Below the pieces are notes generated by a model. The model saw only the letters and a program-made list of their open reading frames with translations. It had not been told where the DNA came from and made no database searches. The position numbers and the translations under genes were made by a program. 64,000 nucleotides of DNA from Gigaspora rosea. Lineage: Eukaryota; Glomeromycota; Glomeromycetes; Diversisporales; Gigasporaceae. Positions 1-11,349 of this stretch are shown here, piece by piece. The stretch is taken from positions 206,697-270,696 of the forward strand of contig QKWP01000357.1 of the NCBI GenBank assembly GCA_003550325.1, in the 5' to 3' direction. Each line of letters starts with the position of its first letter. Within the stretch, counting starts at the first letter, position 1.

Positions 1-1069
1 TTTTTTTTTTTTTTTTTTAAGTTGCATTGCGATGGCTGAGGACAATATCTATCCAATGGTTGCAAAGAATATCCTAAGTCAAGATATTGCACTGTTAACG
101 GCAAAATTTTTGCAAATTGAATAACGTCTTCTTGAATATCGTCGTCAACAAAGCAACTTTGCAATAGAAATTGAAGCTTTTGTAAGCTACCAACAAGTTT
201 TAGGAGTTGTATAGACAACTCACTATACGAAATATGGAGATATGTAATGTTTAGGTAGAAGGACTCGCGCGAATTTTTGGTTTTTTTTTTTTTCAAGCAC
301 CGCGAATTCGCTATCGCAATTGCGAGTTATCTGATCGTGTACGGGCCTCATCTCGATATATAATAAAGTTATCATTAGTAAACATTTAATAATTCCAATT
401 AAGGCAGTTAATTGAATGACACTTATCTTGCATGTGTTATCTCATGCTATCCAGGTTTCTTCTTTCATACTAACAACCGCCGAACCGGTTGCTGACTGGT
501 TGCCCGTTTTGGAAACTAGCAGGCTTGCCCGTTTTTCGATCTGTTGACTTACGTCAACTTGAACGACAATATACAGGCAGCTATAACATATTACTTGCAA
601 TTATAAGCAATATATTAATTTGGTGCAAGTCTAAGTGTCTGCAATAACTATTTAAAGTTACTTTTAACTTTATTTTATGTGTTTTTGGTATAAAAAAATT
701 TATTATCCAAGTATTTTAATAAAACTATTTCATGAAATAATTTCATTATTTATGTTATTTGCGTGTATAAAGTTTTTTAAATAAAAATTTTTTAATAAAA
801 ACCAATGCCGGGTAATTTTTTTGCGATGTCACATTATCATTTTTTGCAGGAGGGTCACCAAAATTCCGGTTCAGATGCGTCGGATCTAGGTCGGCATTTA
901 GTCCTAGTACTTAGCAAGTTCTATAGAGATGGACATTTTACTTAATGAATGGATCATTTCATTAAATTTTTAATCTTGGACAAAATCGATCGGTTCCAAT
1001 CCAGCCGGCCAGATTTCCGACTCGGAGTTATTACACGTATATTACTCAATTGAGAATGCGACAATCGCT
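1..1069. other. Left flank and upstream part of repeat unit A
   Basis: No convincing gene was seen. A poly-T run at 1-18 is followed by a 30-codon open frame (ATG at 32, stop at 122-124) that could be the tail of an exon, but nothing in it is recognisable. From about 690 the sequence resembles the stretch that precedes the other BTB copies (an A/T-rich run, then a block beginning GATGTCACATTATCATTTTT at about 826 and a GGAGGGTCACC motif), so the repeated unit appears to start here. The closest relative of 820-1069 is the block before copy G (25390-25610). Confidence 0.4.
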
Positions 1070-1110
1070 GTGTTACAGTAGTTGTACATACAGACATAAA
1101 TAGTGTAACT
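1070..1110 (+). promoter_or_regulatory. Core promoter cassette of BTB copy A
   Basis: A block beginning TGTGTTACAGTAGTTGTACA and ending ATAAATAGTGTAACT is present just before all eight BTB copies. In A it carries a 7 bp insertion before the TATA-like ACATAAATAG. Conservation in every copy suggests a promoter element; there is no direct evidence of transcription. Confidence 0.45.
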
Positions 1111-1144
1111 TATCGTTATTTGCATCTCTATCATTTCAAAAAAA

Positions 1145-2995
1145 ATGCCAAAGTTTTTTGAAAAGCTTTCAAATGATTGCCTCGAACTTCTTAATGATAA
1201 AGAAGATTTAATGTAGTCATTAATGTTGGAAAATCACCCAATAATAAAATATTCCAAGCACATCCTAATATTTTAAGATATAGATCTTTATATTTTCGTA
1301 ATGAATTAGCAAATATTAGTAAAGATAAAAATAACATTAAAACGATTAATTTAAATCATGTTTCGATTCAACAATTTGAAATAATTATTAGGTAAGTTTT
1401 ATATTTTGGTGAGCCAGTAAATTAAACCTTTATTTTTAAATGCTCAAAATTTACAAGTTCACTAATATGACGGTTACTCAGTTTATGTATCATGTATATG
1501 CAAGAACTAATTTTGAATTATTAAACTTAATAATTTAATTAGATATATTTACGGAGGAGTGGTTTTGTCGGAAAAAGATCAAGACGCATCATTTATTTTT
1601 GAGCTCGTCCTTGTTGCTTCCGAATTTCGTCTTGATGAATTGGTAAAACACCTTGAAACACAATTAATTAAAGGAAATGCACACTGGCTCCGTTTAAATT
1701 TTACAAACGTTTACATTAAAAGTTTCCAAAATGAAAACCTTCAAGAATTGCAAAAATGGTGCAACGATATTTTGGCAAAGTATCCAGATAAAATTTTTGA
1801 GTCAGAAAATTTTACCTCACTTCCAGAAAATGCACTAATTTCACTTATTAAACGAGATGATTTACAGATGGATGAAGGAAAAATTTGGGATGATGTTATA
1901 AGATGGGGAATTTCTCAAAGTACAGATTTACCGACTGATACAAAAGATTGGTCTCATGAAAACTTTTTGACTTTAAAGAATATTTTACGAAATTGTTTAC
2001 CTCTTATCCGTTATTTCCATATGTCAATTTAAGATATTTATGACAAAGTGAAACCATTCTTGAAGAAAATCTTTGGGATGATATACTCTAAAAATATCTT
2101 TTTCCAGATAGACAAATATTATCAACTATTCTTCCACCTCGTAAAATTTTAACATCAACGTTACCATCTAGAATAACAGAACCATTTCCTTCAACAGTTA
2201 TCAATGAAGCTCATGCAGCAGAAATAGCATCATGGGTTGATAAAAAAACTGACACGTATTCTGTAACTAATTATCCATATAAATTTAAATTACTTCTTCG
2301 TGGAACAAGAGATGGCTTTACTGCTCAATCGTTTTGGAATTTATGTAATGAGCAAGCAAACACTGTTGTAGTAATGAAAGTTAATGGCACTGATGAAATT
2401 CTTGGTGGGTATAATCCAATCCAATGGATTAATTCAAGAGTTATAGGAGTTGTAATCAGTGAAAAAGATTTGAAATTTTTTTTTTGTTCTTTGGGAACAT
2501 AAAATATTAAATTTATGTTCCCCAAAAATTTTTAATATTCCTATAACTAAATTTCTCTCTCTTTCTCTCTCTCTCATGCAGAAAAACTATCTCTATAGGG
2601 AACACAAATTATAACATTTATGTTCCCAGTTTGTTCCTAATAGGGAACATAAATTCTAAATTTAGTGTTCCTAAATTTTTTTAAATGTTCCTGGGAACAC
2701 TGGGAACATCAAATCTTTAACACTGGTTGTAATGATAGTTTTATTTTTTTCATTGAAAAATGGCACTATTCAATCCTCTATTTTAAGTCGTGTAAAAAAT
2801 CCATCATATGCAATTTGTTGTTATTCTGATTCTGGACCACGTTTTGGCGGTGGTACTGACATTTGGATGGGAAATAATTTCAATCAAACTAATAATTGTC
2901 ATTGTATATAACATTTGTATGAAAAAGCAATTAGAAGTAGCTCATCTAAATTTTGTGTTGATGAATACGAAGTATTTCAAATTCTGAGAGAGTAG
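1145..2995 (+). pseudogene. BTB-BACK-TLDc copy A (pseudogene with hAT-like insertion)
   Basis: First paralogue of the array. Exon 1 is 1145-1391, the intron 1392-1542 has GTAAGT and TTAG ends, and exon 2 starts at 1543. The BTB (POZ) part begins MPKFFEKLSNDCLELL and the BACK part is open from 1559 to 2032. Damage: one T is missing near 1208 in exon 1 (frameshift). Asn-Lys of the intact copy is replaced by a stop at 2030-2032. About 11 bp is deleted just after. A Gln codon has become a stop near 2089. A 269 bp element interrupts the TLDc domain at 2457-2725. The TLDc end is still readable as EYEVFQI before the old stop at 2993. BTB and BACK domains normally serve as dimerisation and Cullin-3 adaptor modules, and TLDc is an oxidation-resistance-type domain; no function remains likely here. 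Confidence 0.85.
2457..2725. mobile_element. hAT-like MITE in TLDc of copy A
   Basis: A 269 bp insertion has terminal inverted repeats CAGTGAAAAAGATTTGA (left) and the complement of TCAAATCTTTAACACTG (right), 15 of 17 matching. It is flanked by a perfect 8 bp target duplication GTTGTAAT at 2449-2456 and 2726-2733. The CAGTG terminus and 8 bp duplication are hallmarks of the hAT superfamily. The interior has several copies of GGGAACA and its complement, one forming a hairpin around 2488-2521, plus a CT microsatellite at about 2551-2576. There is no coding capacity. Confidence 0.85.
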
Positions 2996-3099
2996 AGATA
3001 TCCAACGAATAATTTATTCAATATGTGTATAATGCCCTTAATTATTATGCACATTGGTGAAAAATGTACTGCTGATTAACAACAAAAGTTGTTAAAGAT

Positions 3100-3690
3100 T
3101 TTTATTCTGTGTTATCAATATATCCAGATGCCGTTATAGGCACTATGTGACATTTTTTTGATTTCTTAATTTTATTAATAATATTGTCATATATAGGTGT
3201 AAACTTCTTCATTATGAAGTAAAAAAAGAAAGAAGACAATTGGTGTACTAAACCTGATTTACTTATTATTCAAAGAAGTAAATGTTTATAAATTTAAGAC
3301 TTATTATGCCCTGAATTGGGAAAGCAATAATTGTACTAGCACAAATTAGCGTTGGACATAAATTAGCTGTGCGGGATGATGTTTTATTTATGACTTCGGG
3401 TTCAATGATGGTACTTGAGGAAAGTGGGGTCATTAAAATGATCAGATTATGTGTACAATTCTGTTAACCTACTCTTCGTTCTACTATTCTTTATTCCTTT
3501 ATTCGTTCCTTTTCTCCCATTTTATTATAAAAAGATTATTATATTTACATTTCTACTCCACACAAATGCACAACATTTTGGCATGACATATCCTGATTTC
3601 CTTCTGACGACAACGTTTCTGCCAAATGGAATTTTGGGATCAGCAGCCCGAGATATCAATAAATATAATTTCATTTTACTTCAGTAATTG
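3100..3690 (+). pseudogene. Unidentified decayed module U, unit A (truncated)
   Basis: Module U recurs after each BTB copy. A readable piece here is a hydrophobic stretch at 3451-3590 followed by GMTYPDFL. The module is cut short: after the GDIN-like segment at about 3655 the sequence jumps straight to the A/T-rich tail that elsewhere follows the TPR relic. I do not recognise the family. Confidence 0.45.
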
Positions 3691-3976
3691 TATAAAGTTT
3701 TTTAAATTTTTTTTTTATTTTTTCGAATAAAAAGTTTTTAATAAAAACCTTTTTTTTTTTTTTTGCATGTCACATTATCATTTTTTACATGAGGGTCACC
3801 AAATTCCAGTTCAGATGCATAGTCAACAGATTATAGCAAAATTTCCTTAGCAGTTAGTAATGATCTTAGATACGGCCGACCAGTATTCCAATGCACTCCG
3901 ACGTATTCCTACCCGGATTTGGTTACCCGCCCGTAAAAAATACATGTATGGGTTGTTATTACTCAATTGAGAATGC

Positions 3977-4010
3977 TGTGTTACAGTAGTTGTACATAAA
4001 TAGTGTAACT
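3977..4010 (+). promoter_or_regulatory. Core promoter cassette of BTB copy B
   Basis: Conserved TGTGTTACAGTAGTTGTACA block with a TATA-like ACATAAATAG, ending 49 bp before the ATG at 4060. GTTACA and TGTAAC form an inverted pair on the two sides of the TATA-like motif. Confidence 0.5.
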
Positions 4011-4059
4011 TAATGCATTTAAATTTTAGCGGTTAGCGGTAGACCAAACAATTTCAAAA

Positions 4060-5911
4060 ATGGCAAAATTTTTCGAAAAGCTTTCAAATGATTGCCTCGA
4101 ACTTCTTGATGATAAAGAAGATTTTAATGTAATCATTAATGTTGGAGAATCACCCAATAATAAGATATTCCAAGCACATACTAATATTTTAAGATATAGA
4201 TCTTTATATTTTCGTAATGAATTAGCAAATATTAGTAAAGATAAAAATAACATTAAAACGATTAATTTAAATCATGTTTCGATTCAACAATTTGAAATAA
4301 TTATTAGGTAAGTTTTATATTTTGGTGAGCCAGTAAATTAAACCTTTATTTTTAAATGCTCAAAATTTACAAGTTCACTAATATGACGGTTACTCAGTTT
4401 ATGTATCATGTATATGCAAGAACTAATTTTGAATTATTAAACTTAATAATTTAATTAGATATATTTACGGAGGAGTGGTTTTGTCGGAAAAAGATCAAGA
4501 CGCATCATTTATTTTTGAGCTCGTCCTTGTTGCTTCCGAATTTCGTCTTGATGAATTGGTAAAACACCTTGAAACACAGTTAATTAAAGAAAATGCACAC
4601 TGGCTTCGTTTAAATTTTGCAAACGTTTATCTTAAAAGTTTCCAAAATGAAAACCTTCAAGAAATGCAAAAATGGAGCAACGATATTTTGGCAAAGTATC
4701 CAGATAAAATTTTTGAGTCAGAAAATTTTACCTCTCTTCCAGAAAATGCACTAATTTCACTTATTAAACGAGATGATTTACAGATGGATGAAGGAAAAAT
4801 TTGGGATGATGTTATAAGATGGGGAATTTCTCAAAGTACAGATTTACCGACTGATACAAAAGATTGGTCTCATGAAAACTTTTTGACTTTAAAGAATATT
4901 TTACGAAATTGTTTACCTCTTATCCGTTATTTCCATATGTCAATTTAAGATATTTATGACAAAGTGAAACCATTCTTGAAGAAAATCTTTGGGATGATAT
5001 ACTCTAAAAATATCTTTTTCCAGATAGACAAATATTATCAACTATTCTTCCACCTCGTAAAATTTTAACATCAACGTTACCATCTAGAATAACAGAACCA
5101 TTTCCTTCAACAGTTATCAATGAAGCTCATGCAGCAGAAATAGCATCATGGGTTGATAAAAAAACTGACACGTATTCTGTAACTAATTATCCATATAAAT
5201 TTAAATTACTTCTTCGTGGAACAAGAGATGGCTTTACTGCTCAATCGTTTTGGAATTTATGTAATGAGCAAGCAAACACTGTTGTAGTAATGAAAGTTAA
5301 TGGCACTGATGAAATTCTTGGTGGGTATAATCCAATCCAATGGATTAATTCAAGAGTTATAGGAGTTGTAATCAGTGAAAAAGATTTGAAATTTTTTTTT
5401 TGTTCTTTGGGAACATAAAATATTAAATTTATGTTCCCCAAAAATTTTTAATATTCCTATAACTAAATTTCTCTCTCTTTCTCTCTCTCTCATGCAGAAA
5501 AACTATCTCTATAGGGAACACAAATTATAACATTTATGTTCCCAGTTTGTTCCTAATAGGGAACATAAATTCTAAATTTAGTGTTCCTAAATTTTTTTAA
5601 ATGTTCCTGGGAACACTGGGAACATCAAATCTTTAACACTGGTTGTAATGATAGTTTTATTTTTTTCATTGAAAAATGGCACTATTCAATCCTCTATTTT
5701 AAGTCGTGTAAAAAATCCATCATATGCAATTTGTTGTTATTCTGATTCTGGACCACGTTTTGGCGGTGGTACTGACATTTGGATGGGAAATAATTTCAAT
5801 CAAACTAATAATTGTCATTGTATATAACATTTGTATGAAAAAGCAATTAGAAGTAGCTCATCTAAATTTTGTGTTGATGAATACGAAGTATTTCAAATTC
5901 TGAGAGAGTAG
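4060..5911 (+). pseudogene. BTB-BACK(-TLDc) copy B, open for BTB-BACK only
   Basis: Exon 1 4060-4307, intron 4308-4458 (GTAAGT...TTAG), exon 2 from 4459. Exon 1 and both splice sites are intact, and the frame stays open to a stop at 4946-4948, giving about 245 aa: BTB at about 18-127, BACK at about 133-240. It stops at the same Asn-Lys position as copy A. The following TLDc part carries the same deletion, the same later stop and the same MITE (5373-5641) as A, so it is dead; its old stop is at 5909. The sequence from about 4720 on is essentially identical to A at an offset of 2916 bp, but the start of exon 2 is closer to copy E (QEMQKWSND). It could still produce a BTB-BACK-only protein; whether it does cannot be told from sequence. 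Confidence 0.8.
5373..5641. mobile_element. hAT-like MITE in TLDc of copy B
   Basis: Same element, same position and same 8 bp duplication (GTTGTAAT, 5365-5372 and 5642-5649) as the one at 2457-2725, offset 2916 bp. It therefore inserted once and was copied with the unit. Confidence 0.85.
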
Positions 5912-6015
5912 AGATATCCAACGAATAATTTATTCAATATGTGTATAATGCCCTTAATTATTATGCACATTGGTGAAAAATGTACTGCTGATTAACAACA
6001 AAAGTTGTTAAAGAT

Positions 6016-6606
6016 TTTTATTCTGTGTTATCAATATATCCAGATGCCGTTATAGGCACTATGTGACATTTTTTTGATTTCTTAATTTTATTAATAATAT
6101 TGTCATATATAGGTGTAAACTTCTTCATTATGAAGTAAAAAAAGAAAGAAGACAATTGGTGTACTAAACCTGATTTACTTATTATTCAAAGAAGTAAATG
6201 TTTATAAATTTAAGACTTATTATGCCCTGAATTGGGAAAGCAATAATTGTACTAGCACAAATTAGCGTTGGACATAAATTAGCTGTGCGGGATGATGTTT
6301 TATTTATGACTTCGGGTTCAATGATGGTACTTGAGGAAAGTGGGGTCATTAAAATGATCAGATTATGTGTACAATTCTGTTAACCTACTCTTCGTTCTAC
6401 TATTCTTTATTCCTTTATTCGTTCCTTTTCTCCCATTTTATTATAAAAAGATTATTATATTTACATTTCTACTCCACACAAATGCACAACATTTTGGCAT
6501 GACATATCCTGATTTCCTTCTGACGACAACGTTTCTGCCAAATGGAATTTTGGGATCAGCAGCCCGAGATATCAATAAATATAATTTCATTTTACTTCAG
6601 TAATTG
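6016..6606 (+). pseudogene. Unidentified decayed module U, unit B (truncated)
   Basis: Duplicate of 3100-3690, apparently identical, and cut short at the same point. No family recognised. Confidence 0.45.
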
Positions 6607-6892
6607 TATAAAGTTTTTTAAATTTTTTTTTTATTTTTTCGAATAAAAAGTTTTTAATAAAAACCTTTTTTTTTTTTTTTGCATGTCACATTATCATTTT
6701 TTACATGAGGGTCACCAAATTCCAGTTCAGATGCATAGTCAACAGATTATAGCAAAATTTCCTTAGCAGTTAGTAATGATCTTAGATACGGCCGACCAGT
6801 ATTCCAATGCACTCCGACGTATTCCTACCCGGATTTGGTTACCCGCCCGTAAAAAATACATGTATGGGTTGTTATTACTCAATTGAGAATGC

Positions 6893-6926
6893 TGTGTTAC
6901 AGTAGTTGTACATAAATAGTGTAACT
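6893..6926 (+). promoter_or_regulatory. Core promoter cassette of BTB copy C
   Basis: Same TGTGTTACAG...TAGTGTAACT block as the other copies, 49 bp before the ATG at 6976. Confidence 0.5.
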
Positions 6927-6975
6927 TAATGCATTTAAATTTTAGCGGTTAGCGGTAGACCAAACAATTTCAAAA

Positions 6976-8746
6976 ATGGCAAAATTTTTCGAAAAGCTTT
7001 CAAATGATTGCCTCGAACTTCTTGATGATAAAGAAGATTTTAATGTAATCATTAATGTTGGAGAATCACCCAATAATAAGATATTCCAAGCACATACTAA
7101 TATTTTAAGATATAGATCTTTATATTTTCGTAATGAATTAGCAAATATTAGTAAAGATACAAATAACATTAAAACGATTAATTTAAAACATGTTTCGATT
7201 CAGCAATTTGAAATAATTATTAGGTAATTTTTATATTTTGGATATATTGGTGAGCCAGTAAATTAAACTTTTATTTTTAAAGGCACAAAATTTACACGTT
7301 CACTAATATGACGGCTACTCAATTTATGTATCATGTGTATGCGAGGACTAATTTTGAATTATTAAACTTAATAATTTAATTAGATATATTTACGGAGGAG
7401 TGGTTTTGTCGGAAAAAGATCAAGACGCATCATTTATTTTTGNTCAAAGGCGCAAAATTTACAAGTTCACTAATATGACGGTTACTCTGTTTATGTATCG
7501 TGTATGCGAGAACTAATTTTGAATATTAAATTTAATAATTTAATTAGATATATTTACGGAGGAGTGGTTTTGTCAGAAAAAGATCAAGACGCATCATTTA
7601 TTTTTGAGCTCGTCTTTGTTGCTTCCGAATTTCGTCTTGATGAATTGGTAAAACACCTTGAAACACAGTTAATTAAAGAAAATGCACACTGGCTCCGTTT
7701 AAATTTTGCAAACGTTTATCGTAAAAGTTTCCAAAATGAAAACCTTAAAGAATTGCAAAAATGGAGCAACGATATTTTGGCAAAGTATCCAGATAAAATT
7801 TTTGAGTCAGAAAATTTTACCTCAATTCCAGAAAATGCACTAATTTCACTTATTAAACGAGATGATTTACAGATGGATGAAAGAAAAATCTGGGAATATG
7901 TTATAAAATGGGGAATTGCTCAAAGTACAGATTTACCGACTGATACAAATGATTGGTCCCATGAAAACTTTTTGACTTTAAAGAATATTTTACGGAATTG
8001 TTTACCTCTTATCCGTTATTTCCATATGTCAAATAAAGATATTTATGACAAAGTGAAACCATATAAAAATATCCTTGAAGAAAATCTTTGGGATGATATA
8101 CTCCAAAAATCTCTTATTCCAGATAGACAAATATTATCAACAATTCTTCCACCTCGTAAAATTTTAACACCAACATTACCATGTAGAGTATCTGAACCAT
8201 TTCCTTCAACCATTATCAATGAAGATCATGCGGCAGAAATAGCATCATGGATTGATAAAAAAAACTGACGAATATTCTGTAACTAATAATCCATATAAAT
8301 TTAAATTACTTCTTCGTGGAACAAGAGATGGTTTTACTGCTCAATCATTTTGGAATTTATGTAATGAGCAAGCAAACACTGTTGTAGCAATGAAGGTTAA
8401 TGGTACTGAAGAAATTCTTGGTGGATATAATCCTCTCCAATGGAATAAATCAGCTGGTTGGAGAACTTGCAATGATAGTTTTATTTTTTCATTGAAAAAT
8501 GGCACTATTCAATCCTCTATTTTAAGTCGTATAAAAGCCAATTATTCACCAGGTGCGATTTATAACGGCATTAATTATGGTCCAACTTTTGGCATTGGTC
8601 ATGACATTCGGATGTGCAATAATGCCAATCAAGCTAATAAATGTTCTTGTTATCATTATTCATATGAAAAAGCAATTAGAAACCAAATTGGCTACTCTGA
8701 ATTTTGTGTAGAGGAATACGAAGTATTTCAAATTCAGAGAGAGTAG
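6976..8746 (+). pseudogene. BTB-BACK-TLDc copy C, one frameshift and an assembly join
   Basis: Exon 1 (6976-7223) is intact and its donor is GTAATT. The first intron ends at 7383 and exon 2 starts at 7384, but after 59 bp it meets a single N at 7443. The sequence then restarts inside the 3' half of an intron of copy-D type (7444-7547) and a full exon 2 follows from 7548 to 8746. This is best read as two assembled pieces joined in one gene. Exon 2 is open through BTB end, BACK and linker, then one extra A in the homopolymer at about 8257-8264 shifts the frame before TLDc, which continues in the next frame to a normal end (VFQIQRE, stop at 8744-8746). If the extra A and the join are errors, C would be a second intact gene; otherwise it is a recent pseudogene. 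Confidence 0.75.
7443..7443. other. Assembly gap or join (single N)
   Basis: The only ambiguous base in the window. The sequence before it is the start of exon 2; the sequence after it is intron sequence that precedes a second start of exon 2. That order does not occur in the other seven copies. Confidence 0.9.
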
Positions 8747-8799
8747 AGATATCTAACGAATAGCTTATTCAATATGTGCGCAATGCCCTTAATTATTAT

Positions 8800-9960
8800 G
8801 CACATTAGTGAAAATTGTAATGATGATTAACAACAAAAGTTGTTAAGAAATTTTTATTATATGTGATATCAATATTCAGATGCCGTTATGACCAGAGGCA
8901 CTATGTGACATTTTATTCGATTTCTTAATTTTAAATAATAATATTGTTATATATAGGTGTAAACTTCTTCGTTATGAAGTAAAAAAAAGAAAGAGGACAA
9001 TTGGTATGCTAAACCTGATTTATTTGTTAGAATTTGTATTATTCAAAGAAGTAAATGTTTATAAATTTAGGGACATTGTTGTGCCCTGAATTGGCTAAGC
9101 AATAAAAATACAAGCGCAGACTAGCATTGGAATAATTTAGTTGGCGGGATGGATGTTTTATTTATGACTTCGGGTTCAATGATAGTTGGACTCGAAGAAA
9201 GTAGGATCATTAAATGATCAGAATATGTGTACAAACCTGTTAATCACTTTCGTTCTATTATTCTTTATTCCTCTATTCGTTCTTTTTTCTCCCACTTTAT
9301 TAATAAAAGATTATTTACATTTCTACTCTGCACCAGTGCTCAAAATTTTAGTATGACATATCCTGATTTTCTTCCGACGATGTTTCTACCAAACGTAATT
9401 TTTGGATCAGCAGCCGGAGATATCAATGAATATATATTATTATTTGATGGTTGTTGCATATCTGACATTACTTGATATTCCAGTGATAAGCAACGGAGTT
9501 CCGATTGCTAAAAAAACTGATCCGGAATTTTTCTAAATATATTATTAATCATAAAAATGAAATATTGTAATAATATATTATAAATTATTATAATGATGTA
9601 ATTATTAGAGATTAACAAAAATAAGCGCAACAACGTTATCAAATATCTTCCTAAATGTGATTTCTAATGATCGAAATAGAACACAAGTATTATTATGTTA
9701 CTTTTTAGTTATTCTTATATCATTATCAATATATAATACTAATAACGAAATTGAGACTTGCACAAATATCACATTTATTGATAATTGTAGGGCTCTCAAT
9801 TGCCATAATAGATCAAAATACTTGTGTAACTTTTGTCGATTCTACAGTATGTGGTTTATTAAATGACATCGAAAATTTTATTGCTTATTACGTGCCTATC
9901 AATTCCTATATGTTATTTATTCTTTAAGTTTTCTAATGCTTATAATAACGAAAGTTCATG
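8800..9960 (+). pseudogene. Unidentified decayed module U, unit C
   Basis: Full-length form of module U. Readable pieces: a stretch at 9227-9475 with hydrophobic residues then MTYPDFLPTMFLPN and a GSAAGDINEY-like segment; a segment at 9657-9800 with a hydrophobic core; and STVCGLLNDIENFI around 9842-9880 in another frame. Stops and frameshifts lie between them. The pieces look like exons or frame-shifted parts of one protein that I cannot name. Confidence 0.45.
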
Positions 9961-10029
9961 AAAAAGCTCGACAATAATTCTAGTTATTTTTATATTACAA
10001 AGGTTTGTTAAATCAGTCAAAAAATAGAA

Positions 10030-10481
10030 GGTTGGACAAAAAAGTTTGTCGATTGAAAATAAGAAATAATGTAACCGCTTTAAGTAATAGTGGAAAATTC
10101 TCAGTAAATAGTCGATATGAAGAATCGTAGATTTAAATAAATCATTAGAATTTGATCCAATAATGCAGCAATTTTAAGTAATCATGGAGAAACTTATCTA
10201 GAGATTGTCCGATATGAAATAAATCATTCGAAATTAATCCAAATAATCCAAATAATGCAACCACTTTATCAGTAGATAGGCAGATACGAAGCTCATTTGC
10301 TGATTTGTTAATAAATAAATCATTAGAATTTGATCCAAATAATGCAGCAATTTTAAGTGATCGTGGAGAAACTTATCTAAAAATAGGCAGATATGAAGAA
10401 TCTCTTGTAGGTTTAAATAAATCATCAGAAATTGATCCAAATGATGCAAAAACTTTAGATAATCGTGGATTATAGCGGGTT
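10030..10481 (+). pseudogene. TPR-repeat gene relic, unit C
   Basis: Tetratricopeptide repeats of the type NKSLEFDPNNAAILSDRG, then ETYLKIGRYEESLVGLNKS, then EIDPNDAKTLDNRGL and a stop; the last two repeats (about 10310-10475) are in one frame. Earlier repeats are broken by small deletions and no start is left. TPRs are protein-protein interaction scaffolds; in this fungal group such short 34-residue repeat genes are abundant. Similar relics lie in units D, E and G. Confidence 0.7.
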
Positions 10482-10768
10482 GAAAAAGGTGTAACCAAAA
10501 AAATTATAATTTAAGCATTTTAAAACTATTTCATGAATATAATTTCATTTTACTTAATAACTATTTCATGAATATAATTTCATTTCACTTCAGTAATTGT
10601 ATAAAGTTTTTTAAATTGGTTTTTTATTTTTTCGAATAAAAAGTTTTTAATAAAACCCTTTTTTTTTTCTTTTTTTGCAATGTCACATTATCATTTTTCA
10701 CCAAATTCCAGGTCAGATGCATAAGTCAGCAGATTATAGCAAAATTTCCTTAGCAGTTAGTAAAATGT

Positions 10769-11311
10769 TTAATTCGTGATTCGCCTATAAATAATAGAAA
10801 TCATATATGTAATATATAGTAAAAAGTGGGGATAAGTAAAGATAAGTTTTTTAGTAAATGTTGGAATCTGGCTGTTCCTCCTTCTAAAAGTTTTTTTTCT
10901 GTCAAGTAAACTTTTAGTGTGCATCTAATAAAAGTTGTAGAGCTAATTTTTCTGATTCCAATAGTAGTAAAATCATTAAAATTGACACAATATAGCATGG
11001 GATATAAGCATTTTAATCTTCGCAACTATATGTTTTTTCTTTGTTTATTTAAAGGAAAAAACATATAGTCGCAAAGATTAAAATGCTCATTTATCATGAT
11101 ATACTAGGTCAATTTTAATGGTTTTACTACCATTAGAATCAGAAAAATTAGCTCTACAACGTTTATTAGATAAACATCAAAGGTTTAATTGACAGAAAAA
11201 AACTTTTAGAAGGAGGAACAGCCAGATTCCCATATTTAGTAAATTAATATAGTAATTTGCCCCAAAATTTATTATGTAGATCCTATTAATTATAGGCGAA
11301 TCACGAATTAA
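10769..11311. mobile_element. Long foldback element with TTAA ends
   Basis: Both ends carry a 29 bp inverted repeat (TTAATTCGTGATTCGCCTAT at the left, its complement at 11292-11311), with one mismatch over the full length. Inside, two arms of roughly 190 bp (about 10853-11035 and 11060-11245) are inverted copies of each other around a short loop near 11040-11055, so almost the whole 543 bp can fold back. The matching stretch before copy E reads TGTTTAACGG (15941-15950) without the element, which supports a TTAA target. TTAA duplication is typical of piggyBac-like transposition, but the termini do not allow assignment. No coding capacity. Confidence 0.7.
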
Positions 11312-11349
11312 TGATCTTGAGAAGCTTGTCAACGAAGTGACAAAGCGAT

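Noticed and set aside
2325-2525. Minus-strand open frame over the end of TLDc and the MITE in copies A and B
   Set aside because: It is antisense to coding sequence and spans a transposon boundary; it recurs only because the unit is duplicated.
4026-4253. Minus-strand 75-codon frame opposite exon 1, repeated at 6942, 16100, 19900 and 26057
   Set aside because: Shadow of the conserved BTB exon; changes follow the codon positions of the + strand frame.
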